Assembly (NCBI GenBank): GCA_965228265.1
Contig: OZ245804.1
Coordinates: 372,001-436,000, forward strand
Direction of reading: 5' to 3'
Length of the DNA stretch: 64,000 nucleotides
DNA from: GCA-2732755 sp965228265
GTDB taxonomy: Bacteria > Planctomycetota > Phycisphaerae > Phycisphaerales > UBA1924
The notes beneath the pieces are model-generated. The model saw nothing but the letters and a program-made list of their open reading frames with translations. It was not told the origin of the DNA and did not search any database. Positions 1 through 8,596 of the stretch are shown piece by piece (the first letter of the stretch is position 1; every line of letters starts with the position of its first letter). The position numbers and the translations under genes were made by a program.

Positions 1-218
1 AACTCGCCGACGTGAAGACCGAGGCCGACCCGATCTTCGGGCTCAACATCCCGGTCAGCGTGCCGGGGGTTCCCGATGAGGTGCTCAAGCCGCGGGACAC
101 GTGGGCCGATGGAGCCGCGTACGACGCGAAGGCCAAGGAACTGGCGGCGAAGTTCCGCGAGAACGCCGCCAAGTTCGAGATGACCGACGCGGTGAAGAAC
201 GCCGGTCCCCGGGGCTGA
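1..218 (+). CDS. pckA: ATP-dependent phosphoenolpyruvate carboxykinase, C-terminal fragment
   Basis: Only the last 71 codons lie in the window, and the reading frame enters at base 3. The visible peptide has the family's C-terminal signature: IPVSVPGVPDEVLKPRDTW, then a helix AYDAKAKELAAKF, then the end AGPRG. ATP-type PEPCKs end in the same way (PGV...ILDPRNTW..., ending AGPK). The enzyme converts oxaloacetate and ATP to phosphoenolpyruvate, CO2 and ADP in the cytosol, at the gluconeogenic branch point. The catalytic and nucleotide-binding parts are upstream of the window and cannot be checked. It lies 66 bp before tpiA on the same strand, so the two may be co-transcribed. Confidence 0.85.
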   Translation, partial: LADVKTEADPIFGLNIPVSVPGVPDEVLKPRDTWADGAAYDAKAKELAAKFRENAAKFEMTDAVKNAGPRG

Positions 219-284
219 CGGTATACAACGCTTTCTGCCGATCCTGTGTGTACCCCAGGGCGATCGAACTGATTGGAGTCGAGA

Positions 285-1061
285 GTGTCTGACCGCAAGC
301 CGTATGTTGGTGGCAATTGGAAGATGAACACGTCTGTCGACACGTCGAGCTCATTGGCTCGGGGTGTGGTGGATGCGTGCGAGTCTGCCCAGGGCGGCGT
401 CGATATCGTCGTCTTCCCGCCGGCGCCCTACCTGATCGGGGTCAAGAGCATCCTGCGGTCCAGGCCCACCTCGATCGCGACGGGGGCTCAGGATCTCTAC
501 TACGAGCCCGACGGGGCGTTTACGGGTGAGATCAGCGTGGAGATGGTCAAGGACTGCGGCTGCGGGCATGCCCTGGCCGGTCACTCCGAGCGTCGGCATG
601 TCATCGGCGAGAGCGACGAGCTCGTCAACGCCAAGGTCCGTGCCACCCTCGAGGGCGGGCTGACCTGTGTGCTCTGCATCGGCGAGACGCTTGAGGAGCG
701 CGAGGCGGGGCAGACGAACGCGACGAACGAGCGTCAGCTCCGCACGGGGCTTGCGGATGTCGGGCTCCGCCAGATGGAGAACGTCGTCATCGCCTACGAG
801 CCCGTCTGGGCCATCGGCACGGGCAAGACGGCCAGCCCCGAGGACGCCCAGGCGGCCCACGCCTTCATCCGGGGGCTGATCGCCGAGATGTACTCGGATG
901 AGGTCGCCCAGCGGACGCGGATTATCTACGGCGGGTCGGTCAAGCCCTCCAACGCGGCGGCCCTGTTTGCCCAGCCTGACATCGATGGCGGGCTGATCGG
1001 CGGGGCGAGCCTCAAGGTCGAGGATTTCGCTGCGATCGTGAAGGCAGCGGCTTCTCAGTAA
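285..1061 (+). CDS. tpiA: triosephosphate isomerase
   Basis: 258 residues, normal length for the family. It interconverts dihydroxyacetone phosphate and glyceraldehyde 3-phosphate in glycolysis. Visible motifs are the substrate-binding lysine in GNWKMN near the N-terminus, the electrophilic histidine in AGHSERR, the catalytic glutamate with loop 6 in AYEPVWAIGTGK, and the phosphate-binding IYGGSVKP and GLIGGASL. The GTG at 285 was chosen because it puts VSDRKPYVGGNWKMN at the usual N-terminus and a GGAG lies at 275-278. A TTG at 273 would add four residues but overlaps that ribosome site. It follows pckA and precedes secG, a common planctomycete and bacterial order. Confidence 0.97.
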   Translation: MSDRKPYVGGNWKMNTSVDTSSSLARGVVDACESAQGGVDIVVFPPAPYLIGVKSILRSRPTSIATGAQDLYYEPDGAFTGEISVEMVKDCGCGHALAGHSERRHVIGESDELVNAKVRATLEGGLTCVLCIGETLEEREAGQTNATNERQLRTGLADVGLRQMENVVIAYEPVWAIGTGKTASPEDAQAAHAFIRGLIAEMYSDEVAQRTRIIYGGSVKPSNAAALFAQPDIDGGLIGGASLKVEDFAAIVKAAASQ

Positions 1062-1097
1062 ACCCAGCTGACGCGGATTCCCAATGCGATCGGGCGG

Positions 1098-1116
1098 CCG
1101 GGCCATGCACGCCCGG
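1098..1116. other. short GC hairpin in the tpiA-secG gap
   Basis: CCGGGC and GCCCGG are separated by a 7-nt loop in the 141-bp gap between tpiA and secG. There is no T-tract after it, so it is not a convincing terminator. It could be a weak attenuator or an mRNA 3'-end stabiliser for tpiA. Nothing else is recognised in the gap. Confidence 0.3.
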
Positions 1117-1202
1117 TGGCGCTAGAGTTGCAGCCCCAAAGGACAGGGCCGGGTGTCGGCTCGTCCGGGGACGGTTTTTGACGCACAGGGGCAGGCCTGA
1201 AG

Positions 1203-1709
1203 ATGGTGACGAGTGTTCTGACGTTGGGTCTTGCGCCGTGGCTGGTCGGTCTGGCGACCGTCGGGTTCCTGCTGATCTGCCTGCTTCTGGTTCTGATCGT
1301 GCTCATCCAGCGGCCTCAGGGCGGCGGGCTGAGTGGCGCGTTCGGGGCTGGCGGCGGCGGCTCGGGGCAGACGGCCTTCGGCGCCAAGACGGGCGATGCG
1401 CTGACGATCGCGACGGTGAGTGTCTTCGTGCTGTTTCTCGTGGGTGCGGTGCTGCTGAACTTTGCGATCCGTCCGCCCGAGGAGGGCGAGCCCGCGCAGC
1501 AGACCGCGGCCGAGCAGACACCGGCGGACGCGGGCGAGGCTGCGACCGAATCGGGCGAGGGCGATGAAACCGCGACCGATGAGTCCGGTGAATCGGCCGA
1601 GCCTTCGGCGAACGATGCGGGCGATGACGCGTCCGCGGAAGAGACCACGCCGCCGAGCGAGACCGAGACGCCCACGGACGATGAGCCCTCCGAGGGTGAA
1701 GGCCGGTAA
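1203..1709 (+). CDS. secG: preprotein translocase subunit SecG with long acidic tail
   Basis: 168 residues. SecG is the small accessory subunit of the SecYEG channel in the inner membrane. Two hydrophobic segments are seen: about residues 12-37 (LVGLATVGFLLICLLLVLIV) and about 62-85 (IATVSVFVLFLVGAVLLNFA). They are joined by the diagnostic cytoplasmic loop QRPQGGGLSGAFGAGG. About 80 residues of Glu/Asp/Ala/Thr-rich, probably disordered tail follow, making the protein about twice the usual size. Such tails are common on planctomycete SecG; their role is unknown. The ribosome site is weak. Placement directly after tpiA is typical of many bacteria. Confidence 0.95.
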   Translation: MVTSVLTLGLAPWLVGLATVGFLLICLLLVLIVLIQRPQGGGLSGAFGAGGGGSGQTAFGAKTGDALTIATVSVFVLFLVGAVLLNFAIRPPEEGEPAQQTAAEQTPADAGEAATESGEGDETATDESGESAEPSANDAGDDASAEETTPPSETETPTDDEPSEGEGR

Positions 1710-1831
1710 TCACGGCTTCTGATCCGTTGGGTGCTCGCTTGGCCCGTGTTCACCCGCACTCAACCGTCAATCGTGTAGACTCGAACAGATGAACCGTGGG
1801 CCGAGAGCCGACGGGTTGGAGATTCACCAGC

Positions 1832-2722
1832 GTGATCCGGAGCATGACAGGCTACGGCGAGGCCTCGGCGCATATCGATGGCACGCACTACTTCGTGCAG
1901 ATTCGCTCGCTCAACGGGCGTCACTTCAAGGCATCGGTCCGGCTTCAGGAAGAGTTCGAATCGCTCGAGGCTGAGCTCGAGACGCGGCTGCGCAAGCACA
2001 TCTCGCGCGGGAGCGTGACGCTCAAGGCGTCGTGCACCGATGACACGGAGCAGGCGGCGGGCGAGATCAACTGCAAGGCGCTCGATAAGTACGTCGAGCA
2101 GCTCAATCAGTCCAAGCATGTGGCCTCGGGGCGGGTGGCGATCGAGCTGGGTTCGCTTCTGGATCTGCCCGGCGTGGTCCAGCCGCCGGCCGATGAGGGC
2201 GAGCGGATCGGCCGCGTGCGCGAGGTGTTCGCGAAGCTGACCGACGAGGCGTGCGCGGGGCTCATCAAGATGCGCGTCAGCGAGGGCAAGATGCTCGAGG
2301 AGGATCTGTCCAAGCAGCTGGGCCTGATCGAGCAGCACCTGGCCGAGGTGAAAGAACGGGCGCCCGATGTGGTCAAGGACTTCGAGACGCGGCTGCGCTC
2401 ACGGATCGATGAGCTGCTGGCGGGGTCGTCGATCGCCGAGAACACGGTGGACATCATCCGCGAGATCGCGGCCCACGCGGAGCGGACGGATATCGCCGAG
2501 GAAATCACCCGTCTTGGTGGTCACCTGGAACAGTTCGGCAAGCTGGTCGGACAGGAAGGTGACGCCCCGGTGGGTCGGACGCTGGACTTCATGGCGCAGG
2601 AACTCCTGCGTGAGGCGAATACGATGTCGAGCAAGTCGATGGATACACGGATCAGCCGATCGATCGTTGAGATCAAGGGCGCGATCGATCGGATCAAGGA
2701 GCAGGTCCAGAACGTTGAGTGA
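1832..2722 (+). CDS. yicC: YicC/YloC family endoribonuclease
   Basis: 296 residues. It begins VIRSMTGYGEAS, the classic N-terminus of this family, which supports the GTG at 1832; a GGAG at 1818-1821 sits 10 nt upstream. The C-terminal DUF1732 block is clear: AHAERTDIAEEITRLGGHLEQF, GRTLDFMAQELLREANTMSSKS and a final VEIKGAIDRIKEQVQNVE. Family members form a ring-like oligomer and cleave RNA; the E. coli protein influences small-RNA turnover. An in-frame ATG at 1796 would add 12 residues that do not match the family. In many genomes this gene is followed by gmk; here it is followed by a kinase-like gene instead. Confidence 0.95.
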   Translation: MIRSMTGYGEASAHIDGTHYFVQIRSLNGRHFKASVRLQEEFESLEAELETRLRKHISRGSVTLKASCTDDTEQAAGEINCKALDKYVEQLNQSKHVASGRVAIELGSLLDLPGVVQPPADEGERIGRVREVFAKLTDEACAGLIKMRVSEGKMLEEDLSKQLGLIEQHLAEVKERAPDVVKDFETRLRSRIDELLAGSSIAENTVDIIREIAAHAERTDIAEEITRLGGHLEQFGKLVGQEGDAPVGRTLDFMAQELLREANTMSSKSMDTRISRSIVEIKGAIDRIKEQVQNVE

Positions 2723-2812
2723 CGTTCGGACCCAACGCCCCGACAACCGCCCAGAGGATTTGGGCGGCGGACAATCGGACTTCTGAGCAGGGATATGCGC
2801 GAGGAAGCAGAC

Positions 2813-3994
2813 ATGCACGCCGAGCAGACATTGGAAACCCGGCAATCGTCGGTCGATCTGTTCGCCGACAGCGCGGGCGTGTCGAGTTCCTCGGACACGG
2901 TGGCCGGTCAGGTGGTCGTGCCTTCCGGGGCTGCGGCGGGGCCGCGACCGTGCCCGGGTGAGGCGGGCGACGCGAGGCCCGCGGTCGAGGGGTACGACCG
3001 GTTCGCCACGGGCGAGCTTGCGATCGTCTGCTCGCACTACAGCCTGGGCCGGATCCACAGCGTGCGGGAATTCCGCAGGGGCTCGCGGCAGGCACCCAAG
3101 GTGGTGCTCGAGACGAGCTCGGGGACGGTGCTCATCAAGCGGCGTTCGCCCGGCAAGGCCTCGGCCCAGCACGTCGCGTTCTGCCACGCGATTCAGACAC
3201 ACCTCTCGCATCGTTCGTTCCCGCTGGCCCGGCTCGTCCCGACACAGACAGGCCAGGGCGCGCTGACGATCGACGGGTTTGTGTACGAGGTGTTCGACTT
3301 TATCAGCGGCAAGCGGTACGACCGGACGATCCCCCCCACCGCCGAGGCGGGCCGGGCGTTGGCGTATTTCCACAGATTGCTCGCCGACTACGCGGGCCCG
3401 GGCTCGCCCGTGACGGGCAGCTACCACGGGGTGGCCAAGGTCGCCGAGACGCTGCGGGCGATGCCAGCGGCGCTCAAGGTGCCCGCGATGGAGCAGACGA
3501 CGCCCAGGCTCGCGGCTCTGTACGAGCACGCGGCGGTGCGTGTGCGCGAGACCGGGATCGCCGGCTGGCCCAGGCAGATCATCCACTCGGACTTCCATCC
3601 GGGGAATGTGATCTTTGCGGACAAGGGCGTGCGCGCGGTCGTGGACTTCGACTCGGCGCGCGTGGGTCCCAGGGCGATCGACGTGGCCAACGGGGCGCTG
3701 CAGTTCTCGGTGACGCGGACGGGTCTTGATCCGATGTCGTGGCCGGTGGAGCTGGATATGGATCGGCTTCGCGCGTTTCTTGGCGCGTACGACGCGGTCG
3801 AGGGCTGCATCCTGAGCCGAGCCGAGTGCCGGGCGCTGCCCTGGCTCATGATCGAGGCGCTGATCACCGAGGCGACGCTGCCGATTGCGGCGACGGGTCG
3901 GTTCGGGCAGATCGAGGGCTCGACGTTCCTGCGCATGGTCGAGCGCAAGGCGACCTGGATCGCCGAGGCGGCCGAGGAGCTGATCCGATTGTGA
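2813..3994 (+). CDS. APH/CotS-type phosphotransferase (small-molecule kinase)
   Basis: 393 residues from the ATG at 2813. That start has GAGGAAG at 2801-2807, 5 nt upstream; an ATG at 2795 would have no usable ribosome site. The catalytic loop HSDFHPGNVIF and the metal-binding DFDSARVGPRAIDVANG are the Brenner and DFD motifs of the aminoglycoside-phosphotransferase, homoserine-kinase and choline-kinase fold. The N-lobe has a beta-strand/lysine pattern around TVLIKRRSPGK. About 60 N-terminal residues (Ala/Gly/Ser-rich) look disordered. The substrate cannot be read from sequence; a metabolite or coat/cell-wall component is as likely as an antibiotic. Its stop overlaps the next start by one base, so it is translationally coupled to the PDZ gene. 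Confidence 0.85.
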   Translation: MHAEQTLETRQSSVDLFADSAGVSSSSDTVAGQVVVPSGAAAGPRPCPGEAGDARPAVEGYDRFATGELAIVCSHYSLGRIHSVREFRRGSRQAPKVVLETSSGTVLIKRRSPGKASAQHVAFCHAIQTHLSHRSFPLARLVPTQTGQGALTIDGFVYEVFDFISGKRYDRTIPPTAEAGRALAYFHRLLADYAGPGSPVTGSYHGVAKVAETLRAMPAALKVPAMEQTTPRLAALYEHAAVRVRETGIAGWPRQIIHSDFHPGNVIFADKGVRAVVDFDSARVGPRAIDVANGALQFSVTRTGLDPMSWPVELDMDRLRAFLGAYDAVEGCILSRAECRALPWLMIEALITEATLPIAATGRFGQIEGSTFLRMVERKATWIAEAAEELIRL

Positions 3995-5052
3995 TGCGAC
4001 GTCTGCTGACTGGTCTGGTGCTGTGCGTGCCGCTGTCGGTGAGCGGACAAGCATCGGACCCGGATCTTGTCGCGTCGCTGGTCGAGGATCTGAAGAACCC
4101 CTCGTTCGTCACGCGCGAGCTTGCCGAGCGTGAACTCCAGTACGAGGAGTCGATCACGCTCGAGGCGCTCGAGGCGCAGCTGATGCGCGACGACCTTTCG
4201 CAGGAGCAGCGGATCAGGCTGCTCAAGGCTGCGAGCATGCGGTTTGCGAGCGAGCCGCGGGCGGCGATGGGGATCCAGCTCACGAACGAGCTGAGTGAGC
4301 TCGGCCTCAAAATCAGCGGCCCGGTCGAGGGTTTCGACTCGATGGCCAAGCTCCGGGCGAACGACATCATCTCGCGGATCGGTGATCTTCCGATCCGTTC
4401 GACGACGGATCTGCAGGTCGCGATCATCAGCCGATCGCCCGGCGAGGTGGTGCCGGTGGAGGTCGTGCGGGACGGGCAACGCCTGACACTCGACATCGAG
4501 CTTGGCAAATGGTCGAACCTCTCCACGGCCGGCGGCATCCCGCGGTCGTACGTCGAGGCGGCGTGGATCTTCCGCTCACGCGAATACGCGGGCAAGGACG
4601 AGCCCGAGGTGATCGAGTTCGACGCGGATCCAAACGCGTGGAACGAATCGGCGATCGGTGGCTGGGGCGATCAGCGGTCACGCCGAAACGTTGGCGAGCA
4701 GACCCGGCAGGCGGTGGTCGTCGGGGGTGAGGCCAGGCCCAGGCCCGGCTCGATGGCGGGCGTTCGGCTCGATCGTCCGCTGGCGCCCTCGGCCCGCGGG
4801 CGCGCCAGCGACTTCCCGCCCATGCTCAGGCAGGAACTCAACAAGACCGAGCTGGACATCATCGCCACGCAGGAACGCATCCGTCGGCTCGAGGTGCAGA
4901 TCGATCTGTACAAGCAGAACGCGACGAGGCTGGCGACGATCCAGCAGGCCGAGCAGCAGCTCGATCAGTTCGAGGCGATTCTCGACGAGCTCAACCGCCG
5001 CGCGGACAGGCTTCGTCAGGAACTCTCTGAGATGGGCGTTCAGGACCCCTGA
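3994..5052 (+). CDS. secreted PDZ-domain protein with C-terminal coiled coil
   Basis: 352 residues. A signal peptide is visible (MRRLLTGLVLCVPLSVSGQA). An N-terminal helical block (about 20-90) has the FVTRELAERELQ pattern of HEAT-like regions in planctomycete secreted proteins. A PDZ domain follows at about 95-170 (GLKISGPVEGFDSMAKLRANDIISRIGDLPI, then an SPGEVVPVEVVRDG strand). The C-terminus (about 285-345) is a Gln/Glu/Arg-rich heptad helix. No protease catalytic residues are seen, so it is likely a periplasmic binding or scaffold protein. The ATG shares one base with the TGA of the upstream kinase. Its 3' end overlaps the convergent HD gene by 13 bp. Confidence 0.75.
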   Translation: MRRLLTGLVLCVPLSVSGQASDPDLVASLVEDLKNPSFVTRELAERELQYEESITLEALEAQLMRDDLSQEQRIRLLKAASMRFASEPRAAMGIQLTNELSELGLKISGPVEGFDSMAKLRANDIISRIGDLPIRSTTDLQVAIISRSPGEVVPVEVVRDGQRLTLDIELGKWSNLSTAGGIPRSYVEAAWIFRSREYAGKDEPEVIEFDADPNAWNESAIGGWGDQRSRRNVGEQTRQAVVVGGEARPRPGSMAGVRLDRPLAPSARGRASDFPPMLRQELNKTELDIIATQERIRRLEVQIDLYKQNATRLATIQQAEQQLDQFEAILDELNRRADRLRQELSEMGVQDP

Positions 5053-5606
5053 GTCTGCGCGATCCGATTCTTCAGAATGTCGATGGCCCGCGCGGTCTCG
5101 GGGTGGGTTAAGCGGTCGGGCTCGGCCAGCGTGATGGCCCTGTCGCACCGGGCCAGGTGGCGCTTGGCGGCTTTGGGCGCGTCCTCAGCCTTGCTGGTGT
5201 GCATGTCGCAGAGATTGTCGTAGACGTCGGCGAGCTTGATGAGCCGGGCCCGCCAGTCGGCGCTGGCGAGTCGCGCGTCGTACTCCGGCTCGCGCTTGTG
5301 TTCGGGGAGGATCATGTTCTTCGTGAGGGCCGCGACGATATCGGCGACCTGATTGCCGAAGCGGTCCGCGACGTCGTCGTAGTCGGCGGGCGTGTCCTCG
5401 ATGGTGTCGTGGAGGATCGCGGCCGTGAGCGCGACGTTGTCTTGGCAGCCGAAGGTGTGCCGGAGCGTGAGCGCGACACGGACGGGGTGGCTGAAGTAGG
5501 GAGTGAGGCCGTCCTTGCGGGTTTGTCCGGCGTGGAAGCGGGCCGCAAAGGCGCAGGCCGACTGCCAGGGGGCGTCGTCCTGCGTTCTTTGGTTTTGATC
5601 GGTCAT
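5040..5606 (-). CDS. HD-domain phosphohydrolase (MESH1/SpoT hydrolase-like)
   Basis: 188 residues. The metal-binding HD signature is spread as in SpoT and MESH1: H in YFSHPVRVALTL, HD in ILHDTIEDTPADYDDV, and D in LIKLADVYDNLCDMH, with N-terminal FAARFHAGQTRKDG. The length fits a stand-alone hydrolase without the (p)ppGpp synthetase domain. Known relatives remove the 3'-pyrophosphate of ppGpp, so a role in alarmone breakdown is plausible; other nucleotides or NADPH are possible substrates. It starts 4 nt after the stop of the GH35-like gene and is probably in its operon, an unexpected pairing. Confidence 0.85.
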   Translation of the reverse strand: MTDQNQRTQDDAPWQSACAFAARFHAGQTRKDGLTPYFSHPVRVALTLRHTFGCQDNVALTAAILHDTIEDTPADYDDVADRFGNQVADIVAALTKNMILPEHKREPEYDARLASADWRARLIKLADVYDNLCDMHTSKAEDAPKAAKRHLARCDRAITLAEPDRLTHPETARAIDILKNRIAQTQGS

Positions 5607-5610
5607 GTGT

Positions 5611-8391
5611 TTAGCGCCGGATGGGCTGGTTGTTCTTGTCGAAGGCGAGCTTCACCTTGGCGGGCGAGTTGCCGTGCTCGTCGAAGATGGTGAGCACGTT
5701 CTTTTTGCCGGCTTTGATGAGCGACTCGGGCAGGAGCATGCTGGTGGAGGGTCCGACCTGCTTGCGTGTGCTCGTTTCGAGGAAGTATCGCCCGAGGTGC
5801 TGGTCGTTCAGGAAGACGACGCCCTTGCTGAGGCCCGTGAGATCCAGGCGGAGGGGTGTGCCCTCGGGGTCGATGTTGAACTCGGTGCGGTACCACGTCG
5901 GTCCCTTGAACGAGCCGAGCTTGTTCTTGGCGACGTCGTCGTAATCGACCTTGGCGGGCGGCTCCCACTTGGCGAATGCCCATTCGGCCTTGGCGGTGAC
6001 GCTGTCGGCGCCCTCGGTGAAGTTGGTCGCCGAGGCGAGGGTCGCCAGTGTGCCAGCGGGATCGGGCTCGTCACCCAGGATGGCGATCTGGAGTGTGTTG
6101 TTGCCCCGGTTGAGCTCGGTCTGATCGAGCATGAACCTGGAGGGGCCCGACTCGTCGAGGAAGCGGATGGGCTGATCGTTGAGGATGACCAGGATGCGTG
6201 TGGGCAACGGGTCGATCGTGATGATGATGGGCGACTTCTTGCGGTGCACGAACGACCACTCGACGCGCTCGGGGTAGGTCGTGTCGCCGACACGCATGTG
6301 CCAGAGCGGCGAGTGCGTCGCCAGCGGCTGGATCGGGTCGGCGGGGACGATCGAATGACGCCCGGCTCGGAAAGGCTTGATGATGAAGAGCTCGTCGACG
6401 AGGCCCTTGGGCTCGGCAAGCGTGAGGCCCGAGTCGGGGCGTCCCATGTTCTCGGCGAGCACGACGAGGTTGTGGTCGCTCTTGGTGAGCGTGAGCGCCA
6501 TCGGCTCGTGGTCGGCGCCGGGGCCGAAGCCCATGATGCCCTGTTCCTCGCCGTCGAGGAAGAAGCGGAGGCGGTCGCGCGAGCTCGGGGCGAGGACCTT
6601 GTGCTTCTTGCCGTCGCCCGACTTGATGCTGATGCGGTACCACCCGTACCCGAAGGGTGAGCCGAGGTCGGCCAGATCCGCCGGGCCCGTGATGGGCGCA
6701 AAGCGGGCGGAGGTGCCGGCGACGTGCTCTTCGGCGCTGGCGGCGGTCCAATCGCTGATGGTGACGCTGGACGAGCCGGGGCGGGCCGCGGGCTTGTCCT
6801 TGACGACGACCTTTTGCTCTTCGCCCGAGAGATCGATGTGCGTGCAGCTCTTGGCACCGGCGAGCGGGACGGGCTCGCCCGAGGCGCTGACCGAGTGCAC
6901 ACCCACGAAGACGCCCTGCTCGGTCGGGAAGACCGTGTCGATGGAGTCCTCGTTGGCGATGACGAGTGTGAAGCCCTCGTGGTGCTCGGTGGCGACGGAC
7001 TTGCCCTTGGGCACGGCGATCGTCAGCGGCGAGCCGTTGATCGACACCACACCCTCGGAGCCGGCGGGACCGAAGCAGACGAGGCACTTGCCCGTGAGCG
7101 ACATCACGCTCAGCGTGCAGTAGTCCATCGTGCCGCGACCGTCGAGGAGGACATCGAAGAGGACCCACGCGGCGGCCTGCTTGCCCATGGGCACCGAGAG
7201 CGCCGAGCCGTCACCCAGGAGGATGTCGACGTTGTGCGAGCGTGAGCTCTTGCCGGTGGCGTATGGCTCGCGGGCGAGGAGGAAGGCGACGGAGCCCTGC
7301 GTGCCGACGAGATCGACGATGGCGATGCCGTCGGAGGCGTTCTGCGTGAGTCGCTGATCGAGGAGGATGGGCTTGTAGTTGTGGTTGAGGTTGGCAAAGA
7401 CGCGAGCGAAGCTCGAGGCCATCGTGGTGACGCGTCGGATGATGTGGTAGTTGTCGGTGGGCGAGCCCGCGTCGTCGATGGGGGCGTGCCGGCCGTGGGC
7501 GTTTTCGTAGAAGCGGGCGGCGTCGGAGCCGTCGCGACCGGGCCAGAAGCCGGGCGTCTGTCCGCCGGCGACGGGGTTCAGGACGAACTGTCCGCCGCCG
7601 GCGAGGACCTCGGCGATGCGGCGCTGGATGGCGTAGGGCGGGACCGCTGCCTCGGCCTGGCCCCCGACGAACGAGGGCTGGTCGATGGGCATGTCCACGA
7701 CCATGCGCGGCTGATCCGGGGCGACACTCGTGAGCTGGCGCAGCGTGGCGAGCATGTCTTCTGAGCCGACCCAGCCTTCGATCTCGCCCTCGACGCTCTG
7801 CCAGAGGTTGTTGGCATTGATCGAGGGGATGGTGAACCCGGCTTCGCGGTAGTAGCGTGCGAGTTCGCCGAGGTAGGCGTTGGCCGCGTCGTCGTCGCCG
7901 CAGGTCCAGGCGGACTCGTTCTGGAGCAGGACGATGGGCCCGCCCTCGCCGGGGCTTGTGACCTGCAGGTCGCGGACCTGCTCGGCAACGGCTGTGATGT
8001 ACCGGCTGGCGGCTTCGAGGAACGGAGCCGAGGCGGCGCGGAGCTTGATGTCGGTCTTGCGGGCGACCCAGTCCGGGATGCCGCCCATGTCCCAACCCGC
8101 GCCGATGTAGGGCCCGGGGCGGAGGATGCAGAGCATGCCGGCCTGGTGGATGAGCTGGACAAAGCGGCGCAGGTCGTGTTCGCCCTTGAAGTCGAACTGT
8201 CCCGGGCGGGGCTCGTGGAGCGCCCACGGGATGCTCGTGGCGATCGCGTTGAAGCCCGCGAGCTTGGCCGCGTGGATCCGGTCGGCCCAGGCCTCCGCGG
8301 GTATCCTGCCGTAGTCCATCTGCCCGGCAACGAGCCAGATGCGTCGGCTATCGATCATGAAGCTCTGACCGTCGTGGGTCACCGTCGCCAT
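5611..8391 (-). CDS. glycoside hydrolase family 35-like (beta-galactosidase-type) protein
   Basis: 926 residues from the ATG at 8391, which has a GGAG 8 nt upstream; an adjacent TTG adds one residue. The N-terminal third is a TIM barrel of GH35 type: VAGQMDYGRIPAEAWADRI, GFNAIATSIPWALHEPRPGQFDF, MLCILRPGPYIGAGWDMGGIPDW, and the late block GGGQFVLNPVAGGQTPGFW with APIDDAGSPTDNY. The acid/base glutamate fits QNES. The nucleophile block usually written as a Glu near a Trp is not conserved (VVDMPIDQPSF). Two jelly-roll-like beta-rich regions follow, including DLTGLSKGVVFLNDQHLGRY, typical of GH35 C-terminal domains. No signal peptide is evident. It may act on galactosides or a related sugar, or be inactive. 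Confidence 0.85.
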   Translation of the reverse strand: MATVTHDGQSFMIDSRRIWLVAGQMDYGRIPAEAWADRIHAAKLAGFNAIATSIPWALHEPRPGQFDFKGEHDLRRFVQLIHQAGMLCILRPGPYIGAGWDMGGIPDWVARKTDIKLRAASAPFLEAASRYITAVAEQVRDLQVTSPGEGGPIVLLQNESAWTCGDDDAANAYLGELARYYREAGFTIPSINANNLWQSVEGEIEGWVGSEDMLATLRQLTSVAPDQPRMVVDMPIDQPSFVGGQAEAAVPPYAIQRRIAEVLAGGGQFVLNPVAGGQTPGFWPGRDGSDAARFYENAHGRHAPIDDAGSPTDNYHIIRRVTTMASSFARVFANLNHNYKPILLDQRLTQNASDGIAIVDLVGTQGSVAFLLAREPYATGKSSRSHNVDILLGDGSALSVPMGKQAAAWVLFDVLLDGRGTMDYCTLSVMSLTGKCLVCFGPAGSEGVVSINGSPLTIAVPKGKSVATEHHEGFTLVIANEDSIDTVFPTEQGVFVGVHSVSASGEPVPLAGAKSCTHIDLSGEEQKVVVKDKPAARPGSSSVTISDWTAASAEEHVAGTSARFAPITGPADLADLGSPFGYGWYRISIKSGDGKKHKVLAPSSRDRLRFFLDGEEQGIMGFGPGADHEPMALTLTKSDHNLVVLAENMGRPDSGLTLAEPKGLVDELFIIKPFRAGRHSIVPADPIQPLATHSPLWHMRVGDTTYPERVEWSFVHRKKSPIIITIDPLPTRILVILNDQPIRFLDESGPSRFMLDQTELNRGNNTLQIAILGDEPDPAGTLATLASATNFTEGADSVTAKAEWAFAKWEPPAKVDYDDVAKNKLGSFKGPTWYRTEFNIDPEGTPLRLDLTGLSKGVVFLNDQHLGRYFLETSTRKQVGPSTSMLLPESLIKAGKKNVLTIFDEHGNSPAKVKLAFDKNNQPIRR

Positions 8392-8441
8392 CAAGCGGGC
8401 TCCGTATTCTGCGAGGTCTGTGAGAAGGGGTGAGGGGCCGA

Positions 8442-8481
8442 GTCTTCAAGCGGCCGATCTGTTCGGTTCTTATTTGAAGAC
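8442..8481. promoter_or_regulatory. inverted repeat between divergent GH35-like and TolC genes
   Basis: GTCTTCAA (8442-8449) and TTGAAGAC (8474-8481) form a perfect 8-bp inverted repeat 24 bp apart. It lies 51 bp upstream of the GH35-like start on one side and 116 bp upstream of the TolC-family start on the other. Its place between divergent genes suits a repressor or activator site, for example a sugar-responsive regulator. No regulator gene is adjacent, so the role is inference. Confidence 0.35.
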
Positions 8482-8596
8482 GGCGAGTCGGAGAGAACGA
8501 TAGGAGGGCACCTCGGAAACCGCAACATTTTCGGTGTCAAGGAATTAGATACCCCTGCCGCAGGGCCTTCAGTTCGTCCATCTTCGGAGCGTTTGT

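Noticed and set aside
2399..4054. 551-codon open frame on the minus strand over yicC and the kinase gene
   Set aside because: Arg/His-rich translation with no domain pattern, antisense to two clear genes; an artefact of high GC with few stops.
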